The notes beneath the pieces were generated by a model, which saw only the letters and a program-made list of their open reading frames with translations, did not search any database and was not told the DNA's origin. A stretch of 64,000 bases of DNA from Chlorocebus sabaeus (Eukaryota; Chordata; Mammalia; Primates; Cercopithecidae), in NCBI RefSeq assembly GCF_047675955.1, contig NC_132925.1, positions 20,856,688 through 20,920,687 of the forward strand. Direction: 5' to 3'. The number at the start of each line of letters is the position of its first letter. The stretch's first letter is position 1. The position numbers and the translations under genes were made by a program. Of the stretch, positions 24,060 to 35,988 are shown in pieces.

Positions 24060-24829
24060 ACACATCAATAAAACTATCAAGAAACTTTAGAGCTGTAAAA
24101 GATGCTAAAGTAATTTTCTTGCTTGGTGGTTTTTAAACTTCTTTTTAGCAGCAGAACCATTTTTTTTTTCTAATGTACTGTTTAATACAGTCCCAGCAAT
24201 ACGTAAATATATATTACTCAAATAAAAGCAGAACCACACCAAGTAGGCTTTGCACTCCTCACCAGTATCCTATGTTCCATAACTTAAGATGGAAGGGCTC
24301 CTCTGCAGCCTCCCATAAGCATCAACCACCCCTTGGAGAAATGGGCTGAGCTGTTGGAGTGACACATTTTTGTTTTGTCAAAGTGAGGTTGGAAGGGCTC
24401 CATGGAGAGCCAGCTGCCAGGTGAGCAGCTGGAAAGTTGACAGAGCAAGATGTAAGAGCCTTCCTGTCCAAAGACAACATTTTATTTCCTCTTTGTAATC
24501 AATCATGAGGAGTCAGGCCAGATAGAGACAAGGAGAGCACAGTTACATCTTGTATGGTTTTTTTCAGTCTAGGCTTCCCTCTCAGTACTTTAACACTCAC
24601 TGAGCTTTGGCCACTGGGGTTGCCTGGGCTCTGGGCCAGCAGCTACCTTTGTTGAGAAGGCCCCTCACCTCTCAGCAATCCTTCTCCTTGTCCCAACTTG
24701 TGTTTGTACTTCAGACCTCTATTTGGGTTTCTTATTCTCTCATAATTCTTCATACCTCCCATCCAGATTGGATCCTTTTTGTTCTCAAAATGCTTTGGGC
24801 TTCACCCACATTGAAGGATGACTCTTCTC
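24060..24829. other. Unique sequence
   Basis: A T9 run near 24162 and a moderately GC-rich patch at 24300-24450. No exon is supported. Confidence 0.45.
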
Positions 24830-24985
24830 TACTGTAATTATCCCTTTCCACACCATTCCCTTTTCTCCTCCACAAGCTGGTCAGCTCCCTGAAGACAAGT
24901 ACCAAGCTTTGTCTCCCCAGCCCCAGTGCTCTGTGTATACATCCAATATAATTTGTTACTTGAACAAATTAATGTACCTTTACAT
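24830..24985 (+). mobile_element. L2: L2 3' end
   Basis: gctggtcagctccctgaaga, gtctccccagccccagtgct, then a degenerate tail ending acttgaacaaatta. Confidence 0.65.
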
Positions 24986-25029
24986 AGAGCAGGGAACTAA
25001 TATTGCATCAAAATTAAAGGTATAGTCTT

Positions 25030-25140
25030 TTGCCACTTTCTAGCTGTATTACTGTATTAAGTAAATTACTTAAACACTCTGAGGCACAATTCTATGCTCT
25101 GTAAAATGGGAATAATAGGTTTACCTGCTTCATAGGTACT
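25030..25140 (+). mobile_element. MIR: MIR SINE
   Basis: gccactttctagctgtatta, cttaaacactctgaggcac, then ctctgtaaaatgggaataa and cctgcttcatagg are in sense MIR order. Confidence 0.8.
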
Positions 25141-25469
25141 ATAGTCTGAATGTATTCTCTCCAAAATTCAGGAGTTGCCAGTGCGATAGTATTAGGAGCT
25201 GAGGTCTTTAAGAGGCAGTTAGGCCATGAGGACTCCTTCCCTGTGAATGGGATTGGGTGCCCTTATAAAAAGGCTTATGGAGGAAGTTTATCCTTCTCTT
25301 GCCTTTCTGCTTTCCACCATGTGAGGATGCAGCAAGAAGGCCCTCACCAGATGCCAGCACCTTGATCTTGGACTTCCCAGCTTCCAGAACTGTGAAAAAT
25401 AAACTTCTGTTCTTTGCAAATTACCTAGTCTCAGGTATTTTGTCATAGAAGCATGAGACAGACAAAGAC
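25141..25469 (+). mobile_element. MLT1: MLT1-type MaLR solo LTR
   Basis: It opens atagtctgaatgtattctc and contains aatgggattgggtgccctta, accatgtgaggatgcagcaa, gaaggccctcaccagatgcc, cttgatcttggacttcccag and gtgaaaaataaacttctgtt. That is the full MLT1 order, with the polyadenylation signal at about 25400. Confidence 0.9.
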
Positions 25470-26399
25470 AATGGAGAAGCTTCAATAATTTAATTAGGTT
25501 TTCCACAATAAAATATGAAGCACTAAATTACCACATGCAGGATATACTCAAAGAATGTTATCTGTGATAATAGTAATGGTAACAGTTATTAATAGCTATG
25601 GCAGTTACTGTTATGATTATCATCTGCTCTGTGTTTTGTTCCTAAAGTCAGATATTTCTACTCGGTTAGGTAAGAACCCAAAGCAAAGAGCCAGCTACCT
25701 CTTCCATGTGTCATATCCCAAGAGTCACACCCAAGACCCCCGTGCCCTCTGGTCATCTGATTACACTTGTATCTTGGAGGTTCCTCTGTGGTTTTTCTCA
25801 CACTTGCTTAAAAATAATAACCTTTGCCTTTGGGCTAACTATAATCTTCTGTATACTGGAGTTTCCATGCAGAGGTATGTCAAGGGCCTGCATTCCCACT
25901 ATTAGATTTTGTTGTCTCTTTTCATTACATATTGTTCTCACTGGTTTTTATTTTAGCCTGTTTGCCAGGAAAAGAAAAAAGGTCAGTGGTGCCAAGAATA
26001 AAGATTCTGAGAGGTAGCTGGAGCACAGGGGCTTCCAAAGGTATAAAACAATGTGAGAATTCTTCTCTAGTATGGTCTAATTCACCTCCTGAAAAACAAG
26101 TTTAACAGGAGCTCACCTGGAGGGTCTGTGACATCTTACAAATCCCCATGGAAAAGCTGATCTTAAAGTAAAGATGCAGCTTTCCACAGGGTAATGTTGG
26201 CCATATGGGCAGACAGTGGTCAGACTAGAATGCAGTAGAAGCCTTCCCTTGTTGCCACATAGAACAACACTGCAGCCCTTTACCCCATCTTTCTGCCAAG
26301 ATCACACCACCTCATCCCCTACCTTATAAAAGGTTTGTCTTACATTTTGAATACAAGATCATGTGTTATTCAGTGTGCATGTTTTTCAACATTGATCCC
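25470..26399. other. Unique sequence
   Basis: Overlapping 100-residue frames at 25555-26017 have no family resemblance and no codon bias visible by eye. No repeat is recognised. Confidence 0.45.
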
Positions 26400-26590
26400 C
26401 TTTTCTATGACCCAATAAGGATTTATTGAAAATCTGTTATGTGCCAGACTTGTGTCTCTTATCTCATTTAATCCTAAAATACCATGAGATAGTTATCATT
26501 AGTCCCGTTTTACAAATGAGAAAACTGAGGCTAACAAAAATAAATAATTTGCCAAAACTATAGTCATTTCGTGGTGGAAAAGAGAAACGG
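26400..26590 (-). mobile_element. MIR: MIR SINE
   Basis: ctgttatgtgccagac, ttatctcatttaatccta, gtcccgttttacaaatgag and aaactgaggctaac are in reversed MIR order. Confidence 0.82.
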
Positions 26591-26594
26591 TCCA

Positions 26595-26924
26595 TTAATA
26601 ATAGTCTCTAAGCTTTTAAAAAGTAAGCAAAAATCTTTTAATAACTTACTTTTTAGAACAAAGTATGTGGCTAGGTATGCAAATAGGCACTCCACATATA
26701 ACAACTTCTTATAAATAACCATATATACATATATCATATGTACATAAAAATGTAGATATGTTCTTAGAAAAAAAATGTTAAAAATTAATGTTTAAGAAAT
26801 GTACAAGAAACTCTTTTATTCAAGGAATAGGTAGCATTCACATGTACACTGCAGAATGTCATTCCTAAGGTTGGGGTCAGGGAACCTGCCTATCTGGCAG
26901 TAGGCAGGTTAGAATATGGATTTT
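26595..26924. other. Unique AT-rich sequence
   Basis: An alternating ta-rich patch lies at 26715-26760. No element is recognised. Confidence 0.45.
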
Positions 26925-27030
26925 GAATGAGAAGCTAGGTGTCAAGTCCTGGCTCCACCATTAACACGGGAAAGTTACTAAATCTGCCCTGCTTTGAGGT
27001 ATCTTCATTTGTAAGATAAATGGTTATGTT
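26925..27030 (+). mobile_element. MIR: MIR SINE fragment
   Basis: caagtcctggctccaccatt, gggaaagttactaaatctg and cttcatttgtaagataaat are in sense MIR order. Confidence 0.75.
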
Positions 27031-27032
27031 AG

Positions 27033-27312
27033 GTCAGTGGTTTCCAAATATTGGCATGCGATAAATTTTTCATTAGTCTGTGGGAAAATGAGAAAAATAA
27101 CAATGGACTTATTTATGAAATTAAATTTATTTATTTTATAAAACTGTTAAAATGGTTTACTTTTATAAACACTAGGCATTCTCTCCTGTCCCCTTTGAGC
27201 ATCCTCACAAAGCAACATTCAAGTATGCTCTCTATAACAGAACCCTGATGTTAAAAGATTTGTGTATTTTTGTTGGTCCATAAATCCAAAGGTCTGGGAA
27301 TCACTAGACTAA
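27033..27312. mobile_element. hAT-type DNA transposon (MER-group)
   Basis: Imperfect inverted ends cagtggtttccaaat (27035) and gtctgggaatcactag (27292-27307) bound about 280 bp that keep no frame. Confidence 0.6.
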
Positions 27313-29449
27313 GTGATCATGAATGTCTTTTCTAGTTCCACAATTCCAACCACTTCCTAAGTCACAAATAGTATTTAACCAACTCTAGAGTAGAAGGAAA
27401 AATAGAAGTAAAACTTTTACTCCTTTTTCTTCTTTTTAAACTCAACATTTCCCCAAACGTATCTTGTGACACACAAACCCCTGTTAAGATATTATAGATC
27501 TTCTATGGAAAAGAAGATTCTTAGTCAAATGAGTGTGAGAAACAAAAAGTTGTACTTTCTTTACTGAGAACGTGCAAACTGCTAACACTTACTGTGATTT
27601 CCCCTCATAAAGACACCCCAAGTTATTGATAGGAATCAGCTACCTTTCCACCCTCACCCCAAACTCTACCCATTGTAGGACAAAGAGTGCCCCTCTGCCT
27701 GGAGCACAGTTTGAAACAGATGACTTCGGCTAAAAGATCCTCAACAGCTTTCCAATAAAGAAAAAACATAGTATTAAAAACAAGACTTGCCATTTCTTTT
27801 ATAGTTATTATAATTTGATGGTTTTTCAAAATTACCAAAACTACAAATATTTTTAAAATAAACAACAAAAGTTTTGTGGCCATTTTTGACAAGTATGGTT
27901 TTTTTTCTTTACAATTAAAAATAAAGAAAAATTGTATCAAGAGATTTGTGTCTAGTGATTGCAACATGATAATTAAAGCACTGGGATTTTGCAGAAGTTT
28001 GCAGTAACAAAGTGTGGTTTTATCATCTCTACGCAATGAATAAAAAGTAAAATAAAAGCCATCTGTAGGTATTAAGCCTAAGAAACCCCCAGACTCTTCT
28101 CAAATGATATGTCACTGTTAAATATTCCTTGAGTAGATCCAATTAACTCTGAATGCTTGTGGCTCATAATTGATTTATTTAAATCCCAGTTTTATTGTGA
28201 TCAAGGAGCAAAACTCTTGGTAGAAAAAGATCTAAGAGTGTTTGTTTTTTATTTTTCTTTAATTATTTGATCGGAGTTGAGAAAGTTTACTTAGTCTTTT
28301 TTATTGCTGTTCACATCATCATGTGAAATATCAACTAGCCAACCGCTTCAGCCTTCACATACTGGATTCAAGTTTCACTTTACCCACGGAGGAAAGAACA
28401 GTTTTCACTTGGGACAAGATGATCCTGGAGCACACTACCCAGAGAGAGGACCTAGGGATCATCTTTTGGATATTCTGACACTAACAACCTTTTTTTCTGA
28501 CTTTAGGCACACCAGGTTCTTGACAAGCCTGCAGCTCTGCGTTACCTCTGATGTTTTCCATCATGACTGTATGGTAAATTCCAGCCTGTTTTTCATAATC
28601 CTGCTGACTACAGCAGTCTGCAACCATAAAAAGCCTTCACAGACCTAGAATTGGCTTATAGAAGTGCCTCTGCAGAGAAACAAAAGTACATGCAACATTT
28701 ATGTTCAGGACAGGAGAGAGGCAACAGCCTCTTATTTTGGTTCTGATGGGCTCAAAGGGTTGTTTTTAGGGTCAAAATTTAGAAATTTTAATTTTCTTCT
28801 GATAACATTTGTAAACAAAATACCAACACTAAAATGAGACCAACTTAGCCAGGAAAAGGGGGAGTGTCATGTCCAACAGATCAAGCCCTCTTCCAAACTC
28901 CACTGGAGGGACGTGTCTACACATTAGCACATGACCGGACTTTGGTCTGACCTCCCTAGGCTCCCTCAGCCTCCTAGTCAGGTATGTTTGAGGTTCACAC
29001 CAAAGATTCAAGGTTTCAGAATTAGCTTCTTTTGAATCTTAAGCTAGTACTGATGCAGTCTCTGGGGAGGAGGCTAAAAACACCAAACAACTCTTTTTAA
29101 CAGACTGTAATATCCATTTACATAATATGATTCAATATACAAGCAGTATAGTTTGAAAGCATACAGTTCAAGCTCTGATGAACAACTGCTCAATGTAATA
29201 AGTTTGTTTTCATTTTTGCAATAAAGAGCTGTAATTGAAAAGTAAAGAACAGGAGGGGAAAGTAAAAGTTTAAGCGACCCCTTCACACATTTGAACGTTG
29301 ACTCTCTGCAGAATAACTCTATTCCCCCCATATGGTAAAGCAGATCATATTCAAAATCAACATTTAAAAACGTCTATACCTTAATATTATTTTTAAAACA
29401 TAAAACATCGGGCTACTTGCCTTTTGGCAATTTCTGTGCATTTCCCAGG
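27313..29449. other. Long stretch without recognised repeats
   Basis: About 2.1 kb. The longest frames (27623-28036 reverse, 28304-28648 forward) lack family resemblance. The purine-rich and AT-rich parts alternate. Nothing is identified. Confidence 0.5.
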
Positions 29450-29660
29450 GCTAGTGTAATACTTCCACAGAGAAGTAGGCACCCCAAGCTGGAGAGCATG
29501 TTGCATTTGCCACCTCGCACGGGGAATGATGCTGGTGGGTGCCTCGCAACCCTGGAGCTGCATTTAAGTGGACTGTCTCCCGGTGACAGAGGCGGGCGGC
29601 TGCACTTAGCTGTGCCGTGGGCTTACTCACAGGGGGTGGAGCCAAGATGACATCACACCC
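29450..29660. promoter_or_regulatory. Short GC-rich, CpG-containing patch (candidate)
   Basis: It stands out from its AT-rich surroundings. CpGs occur in cctcgcacgggg, gcctcgc, tcccggtg, ggcgggcgg and gtgccgtgg within about 130 bp. It may be a small CpG cluster or an unrecognised old repeat. Function is not shown. Confidence 0.3.
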
Positions 29661-29675
29661 TTTCCCACACACACC

Positions 29676-29699
29676 AAAAAAAAAAAAAAAAAAAAAAAA
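29676..29699. repeat. Poly-A microsatellite
   Basis: An A-run of 23-24 preceded by cacacacacc, with no adjoining SINE or LINE body. Confidence 0.9.
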
Positions 29700-30204
29700 G
29701 CACAACAGCAAAAACATATCAAAAACATATCATCCCATTTCTTTCTTTCTGCTAAGTTGTAACTGTGTCTCTTCCCTCTGAGATATAAAAATTGAAATTA
29801 TGGCAGATCTGTATTTGTGAAAGAAGAAGTATTCAGGCAGTTTTGAAACGTTGGTAAACCATTTTAAAGAATCCAGAAAAAATATATTAAAAACTATCAA
29901 AATGCTAAAAATATAAAATAAAAAGAAGGAAACTGTTTTTAATTATCCAGTAAACCAACCCAATTCTTTTCAATGGGTGTAAACTCATAAAAATATATTT
30001 TGAGTCATTCTGTAGTTCCTGTATTACAAGAAACATTTAAGAGTAAGTCTATGGCTACAAAGCTATACGTTATGTACAATACGTATGTGTATACACATAT
30101 ATTCTACAGATGTAAATGTAGAGACATAGAGAGAGCACTATTACTATGTGAGCCTCAACTATGGACTGAGTTCTGTAATCGAGTCTACCTACTTTATTGT
30201 ATTT
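29700..30204. other. Unique AT-rich sequence
   Basis: A small direct repeat aaaaacatatc lies at about 29709-29731. Nothing else is seen. Confidence 0.45.
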
Positions 30205-30300
30205 TAATTTTCCCAGTGCCTCTGCAGGAGATATGGCATTGTCCCCATTTTGCCATTAAGAAAAACTGAGGAACAAAGGTTAAGTGTCCTGACAGTGCTA
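30205..30300 (-). mobile_element. MIR: MIR SINE fragment
   Basis: ttgtccccattttgccatta, aaactgaggaacaaagg, then aagtgtcctgacagtgctag follow reversed MIR order. Confidence 0.65.
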
Positions 30301-30369
30301 GTATATTCTACTGCTTAATAATGGATGCCACTTACTAATGAATTGTCCTCAGGCAAACTTCATCTCTAT

Positions 30370-30605
30370 ATAATCAATATTGATGACATTTAAACGCTTG
30401 CTCCATGTTAGGCACTAATCGAATCAGTTTACACATGCTAAGACATTTATTCCTCAGAACAGTCTATGAGGCAGGCATTGACATCATCCCCATTTTACAG
30501 ATAGATAAACTGGGCACAGAGAGGTCAAGTGCAAGTCCAAGGTCACAGTGCTGGCATTTTTAAGCAGGCCATTTAACTACAGTGCTTCCGGTCTTAACTA
30601 CTACA
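30370..30605 (-). mobile_element. MIR: MIR SINE, nearly complete
   Basis: gctccatgttaggcacta, tccccattttacagatagat, gcacagagaggtcaag, caaggtcacagtgctgg and cttccggtcttaactac cover most of a reversed MIR. Confidence 0.87.
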
Positions 30606-31417
30606 TTTTAAATTCTAAAATAAACATGACAGTTCCAATTTCATAAATTTACTAGCAGTTTTTCGAAAGTAGTTGCCATAGAGCCTGACATACAGGAAGC
30701 ATTTACTAAATGGCAGTCACTGGAAACAATAATAATGAAAATGATAAACCCCCAATGAAGTAGAACTATAATTCTAACCTGGGCATATTTACCTCTGAAG
30801 TCCATATGTGTAACCTTTCGCCTTACATCACTTCGGTCAAAATATATAGACACATGGGTGGAATGGCTGGGTGACTAAAGTACTTTAAACTTTGTTGGTA
30901 TATTTATACTGACTCTTTGAAAATCGCTTACCTCTTTGGGGTGCTGTAGCTGAACCAAAAACAGTAAGAGAAAAATTAAATAACACTGGTCAAATGAAAT
31001 TCTAGTTAGAAAAATTACCAAAAAGAAAAAAAGAAAAAAAGAAAAATTGAAGAGACAGCCCCATCTTCCAAATAAAGTGTGAGAAGGCATCTTGTTAAAG
31101 TCATTTAGAGCTGGCTGGGTCTAAGCTCTCACCATAGGAATGCTCTGGCACTGATTACAGGAGGGACTGGGTTATTTAACAGGTCTTTTTCATCTCTGAT
31201 TTTTTACTTGACTAAGCAGCTCCCTCAATCCAGGTTAGGACATTTATCCAGCTGGCACTGCTGGTTCTGCTCCTATATGTCATTGCCATCACGTTAAGCC
31301 AGTGAGGCCACTGTGTTAGTAGGAAATGACAGGTTTTCTGAGGGGAACAAACCCAGCAGAAATATTGTAAAGAAGGCTGGTTCTTCAAAACATTTATGAG
31401 GGGCTGGTGCAAGAGTT
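30606..31417. other. Unique sequence
   Basis: An A-rich simple stretch (aaaaag units) lies at 31019-31045. No element is recognised. Confidence 0.45.
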
Positions 31418-31483
31418 AGGAACTGACCTCTGCTTGGCCAGCAGGAATTCAGGAATTGGCCTCTGCGTGGCCAGCAGGCAAAG
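31418..31483. repeat. 33-bp tandem duplication, two units
   Basis: Units start aggaactgacctctgc (31418) and aggaattggcctctgc (31451) and both end tggccagcagg. There are 3 differences in the first 28 bp. Confidence 0.9.
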
Positions 31484-31679
31484 TCAAATCCACCTTAGCA
31501 ATCATTATTTGCAGTTTTACAACTGACTAGAGGCTAATTAAATGAAGCACAATCTCTAGTTATTGTGTCAGAAAAAAAAAAACTGTTGCATTATCTTAGC
31601 TAGTAGGACACTTGAGCATTCAGTGAAGACGTTGAAAGTATTAGGCTCTCCTCAGACTAGGGAGGAGTAACGCTACAGA

Positions 31680-31765
31680 AAGGAACTGTGCCTCTTTTAC
31701 TACTGTGTCTAGTACCTAGAATATAAGAATGCAATAAGTACATGATGAGTAAGTGTCAAATGAAA
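31680..31765 (+). mobile_element. L2: L2 3' end fragment
   Basis: gaactgtgcctcttttacta, gtgtctagtacctagaatat and a degenerate tail near 31735 resemble the L2 end. Confidence 0.5.
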
Positions 31766-31819
31766 CAGAATTCATCAATTCCTCCCAATAGCCTAAGGAT
31801 CAGTTCTAGATTATGTCAG

Positions 31820-32270
31820 AGGACACTTGAGTATGATCTAGAATGTACAGTTGTTGGGAGACAATTTTACAAGGGTAACTAATGTTTCTGCACATCCTGT
31901 GAGTAGAGGCACTAACTCCCTGTATTCCAGAACATCTTGTAAAGAATGTTTGTATCTAAAATAACCCCTTAGAAGATAGAAATTTGTATTCTGTCCCATA
32001 TAATAAAGGAAACATCTCCCTCTGGGGCAATGGGAATACATGATCACTTCCCATGATAAAAGATTTAAGTTCTCTAAGCTTGTCATTCCTCTTCTGTAAA
32101 ACAACCCATGGCATGTGTACGTATCACCTGTACCTCTTTATGTTGTCTTGTGAGAATTTGGCCTCCTAGAACTAGTGCAAATGCTGACATTCAGGCTACT
32201 GCTATTGCTGTAATAAACTGTCCTTTCCTTTGTCTTTGACCCGGGTGTTTTGTGTCTCCTGCCAGCCTCT
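31820..32270 (+). mobile_element. Candidate ERV LTR
   Basis: gctattgctgtaataaactg, tcctttcctttgtctttgac and gggtgttttgtgtctcctgc look like the R-U5 end of an ERV1-type LTR, and the upstream 300 bp fits a U3. Family and boundaries are not assigned. Confidence 0.35.
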
Positions 32271-33054
32271 ATGAACTACGTGTTAGCTTGCACATAGGGT
32301 AAAAGTCTCAGATCCTTCACAGTTCTTGAAAACAGTATTGGCCCATATTAAAATATTTTATTAAAGCATGCTTTAGTATAGTGCATTTGGTGTAATACTT
32401 ACACTGAAGTCTATTATAAGAATCAGCCCTGAAACCCCCTATTGTACATAGTAAGAGTGTTGCTTGACATTGCTTACTAAATCATGTAGTACCTCTTAAA
32501 AAATAACCCTGGAGAAAACCTCTGACTGCTGTGTCAAGTATGAAAAGTTGTGACTATTTTTCCAGAGCAACTGTATTTATTTTTTGATATTGTAACCAAG
32601 TTTCTCTTTCTGTGTTGACTGGTAGAAAATTAGAGCCAAATACATCCCCCACCCATGTTAAGTGTATAGGTCTTTGTGATGTGCATTTTTTTGACATCAT
32701 TCTTGGCTTTATTTTTTGTCCCCACCCTTATTTCTTGCTTATTTTACTTGGAGTCTTAATTTATGTGATTTTGTAAGTTGTTTTCATTTGTTTCTGGAGC
32801 AAGGTGAGGTAAAACAAACAAACCCCACACACAGAAGTTGTGTCAAAAACCATGTGTCAAAAGCCATAAAGTGGGAATCTGGGAACCTGTTCTCTTTCCT
32901 TTTCTATGCAACCGTAGATAGAATTTTGGTACAGTGATTGTATGGCATCATTTTTTAAGAATACTTTCTCCTTGGGGAAGTCAGTGAAATCCATGAAACT
33001 AGAAGACATCTAGAACACTGCTCAAATAAGTGTCATAGTTTTCAGTCATGCTAT
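32271..33054. other. Unique sequence
   Basis: No recognised repeat. Frame 32716-32937 is not supported as coding. Confidence 0.45.
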
Positions 33055-33060
33055 GTTTCT

Positions 33061-33217
33061 TTTTTTGAGACAGAGTCTCGCTCGGTTGCCCATGCTGGAG
33101 TGCATTGGCGCCATCTCGGCTCACTGCAAGCTCCACCTCCCCGGTTCACGCCATTCTGCTGCCTCAGCCTCCTGAGTAGCTGGGACTATAGGTGCCCGCA
33201 ACCACACCCGGCCAATT
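33061..33217 (-). mobile_element. Alu: Alu, 5'-truncated (AluS/Y right half)
   Basis: Short T7 head, gagacagagtctcgctcggt, then 130 bp of reversed Alu stopping at cacacccggccaatt. The left monomer is absent. Confidence 0.9.
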
Positions 33218-34254
33218 CATGTTTGATTTTTTAAGGGCTCAACATTAATTTCATTATTTCAAATGAGATGTCTATTAAAACTCATACATCTCTCAAATCT
33301 TGGAAGTCAACTCTGGGTAGTCATTTAACATATTTGTCCATATTTTTAGTCTCTGTAAAGTATTATGCTAGGAGATTTTTAAAAGGCTTGTATGTATGCA
33401 ATTAATATTTGAAGCTATGCTGTGGTTTTTCTAAGGGATGCTAATAAAAATAATTTTAATATGACTGATTTGAGATGGGAAACCTAGTGCTCCATGTTTT
33501 AATCGCAGATTTTGTTTCTTTAATCACTTTCCTGAACTAGACCCATGATCCAATTGGACAAGTGTCCTGCTCCAGTGGAGGTACATTTGGCCAGAGCAAA
33601 TGTACACCACAGTTCTTCTTATAGCACAGAGATGTACTGCTCCTTAAACACATAAGTGATATTTGCAGGTCATTCTTCAATTTGTCTAAGGCATCTTGAC
33701 CTCTAAATTTTTGGCTTCATAACCTTGAAGTAATTAGCAACTTGTACTTATAAAACAGTGTGAAGGATCTATTCATCTGGAAACAAGTTTCTTTAAGACC
33801 TAAGTTGTATATCTCTAAGCTGTCAAATTTGTCTTCCTTGTTTTGTCTACATTCTGCTTTCTTCATGGAGGTGTTGAGTACCTAGCTGAACTTGTGCAGG
33901 TGAAGGGAATATTTTTTTCCACTTAAGCTTCAAATAATGTAAGAATTGATGGAGTCAAGAGCTGAGTGAGAAACATGTTAGTAAACTAGAGAAGGAACTC
34001 TGAACAGGAGGATATGCCAGAGGAGGATCCTGAAAGTTAGAGTACTGCATCAGGGAGTCTGAGAGCCTGGGGCATCTAAGTACGTGGCAGCATGTTGAAC
34101 AAGTAGGTGGATGGTGGTCCTGGGAACATACCTAGGGCCATCCATGCAAATTCAACTAATGTGCACATCTTTGAGATGTGGGAGGAAACCTGAGGACCTA
34201 GAGAAAACCCACGCAGACATGGAAAGAATGTCAAACTTTACATAGTGGTACCAG
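33218..34254. other. Unique sequence with one unassigned repeat-like motif
   Basis: At 34178-34235, ggaggaaacctgaggac and agaaaacccacgcagacatg match a motif I associate with an old dispersed repeat whose family I cannot name. The rest is featureless. Confidence 0.4.
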
Positions 34255-35342
34255 TTATGAAACAATTTTATTCCAGGAACTTCTGTACATAATTTGTTGA
34301 GTTTTAACCTTTGTCTCGACCCATGAGTTTACCCGGGACATCCTCACCATAATCATGACAATAAACATACCCCTCACCTCCAAGAGAATTCTTGTGCCCC
34401 TTTTCGATCTCACCCTCTTCCCTCTCGGTGCCTACCACATGATGCCTCACAACCACTGATCTGCTTTCTAGTACAATGCATTACATTGCATGTTCTAGAA
34501 TTTTACATACATGTAATCATGCAATATGTACTCTATTACTGACCAGCTTCTTTCACTGAGCATGGTTGTAATTAGATTCATTTATGGACATTTGGGCTCT
34601 TGCCAGTTTGGGCTCTTACAAATAAGGCTGCAACGAACATTTGTATATATGTCTTTGGATGGATGGATGGATTTCATTTGTCTTGGATAAATATCTGATA
34701 TTCCAAGTAGAGTGGACTACCTAATCAGGTGTATGTTTAAATTTTTAAGAAACTACCAAACTCATTTCCAAAGTGGCTGTGCAATTTTACATTCACACCT
34801 ATAATACATGGAGGTTCCAGTTCTCCATGTCTTCAACATTTGCATGTCAGACATTTTAATTTTTGCCATTCTTATATAGGTATATAGTGCCAGATTTGGG
34901 GTTAATTTGCATTTTCCTAATGGCAAATAATGATAAACATATTTTCAGGTCTTGTTCGCCATTCGCTTATTTATTTTTTTAGTGAGGTGTCTGTTCAAAA
35001 GTCTTTTTTCCACTTTTGAGGGAGGAGGTTCTTTATAATAGAGTTTTGTGAGTCCTTTACATACTCTGAACATAAGTTTTTTTATTAATCAGATTTTTCT
35101 TTGCAAATATTTCCTCCCTGTCATGGCTTGTTTTTATTCCTTCAGCGATGTCTTTTGAGGAGCAAAGTTGTTAATTTAGGCAATGTCTGATTTGTCCTAC
35201 TTTTTTGTTATAGATTTTACTTTTGGTGTCATAGCTAAAAATCCTTTGCCAGATCCAAAGGCATGAAAATATTCTAATTTTAAGTTTTATGTTTAAATCT
35301 GTGAGCCATCCTGAGTTGACTTTTGCATACAGCGCATGGTAT

Positions 35343-35375
35343 GAATCCTAATCCAAGTTCTTTTTCTTTCTTTCT

Positions 35376-35422
<47 letters not shown>
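35343..35422. repeat. Pyrimidine tract ending in a T45 run
   Basis: ttctttttctttctttc leads into 45 consecutive Ts (35378-35422) inside old L1 coding sequence. No SINE body adjoins it. Confidence 0.93.
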
Positions 35423-35427
<5 letters not shown>

Positions 35428-35679
35428 ACAGACACCCAACTGGGCTAGTATCATTTCCTGAAAACACTATCCTTTCCCCACTGAATTACTTTTGCACCCT
35501 CATCAAAAATCAATTTTTCATATACATGTGGGTTTTTTTCTGGAGTCTCTATTATGTCCCATTCCTCTATTTGTCTGTCTAAATGCCAATAACCTACTGT
35601 CTTGAAAACTGCAGCTTTAAAATAAGTCTTAAAAGCAGATAATGTTTGCCTACCTATTCTCTCTCACTCTCTCTCTCTC

Positions 35680-35988
35680 TTTTTTTTTTTTTTTTGAGGC
35701 ACAATCTCAGTTCTGTCACTGAGGCTGGAGTGCAGTGGCGTAATCATGGCTCACTGCAGTCTTGACTTCCTAGGTTCAAGTGATTCTCCCACCTCCGCCT
35801 TCCGAGTAGCTGGGACTATAGGCACACACCGCCGTACCCAGCTATTTATTTTTTATTTTTACATTTGTAGTAGCAATCAGGTCTTGCTGTGTTGCCACAG
35901 CTGGACCAGAACTCCTGAGCTCAAGTGATTTTCCTGCCTTGTCCTCCCAAAGTGCTGAAATTACAGTCATGAGCCACTGCACCTAGCT
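35680..35988 (-). mobile_element. AluJ: AluJ-like element
   Basis: A (ct)n stretch (35658-35680) and T15 precede a strongly diverged reversed Alu. The cgtaatcatggctcactgca and gttgccacagctgg variants and heavy CpG loss fit AluJ. It ends gcacctagct. Confidence 0.92.

Noticed and set aside
25555..26017. Overlapping 116- and 103-codon plus-strand frames
   Set aside because: They overlap in different registers in unique AT-rich sequence; neither looks coding and no splice or promoter context is evident.
27623..28036. 137-codon minus-strand frame
   Set aside because: Long A/T-driven hydrophobic stretch, no family resemblance, no second supporting signal.
29417..29650. 77-codon frame in the GC-rich patch as a first exon
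   Set aside because: No splice donor context or upstream promoter can be argued; the frame is probably due to base composition.
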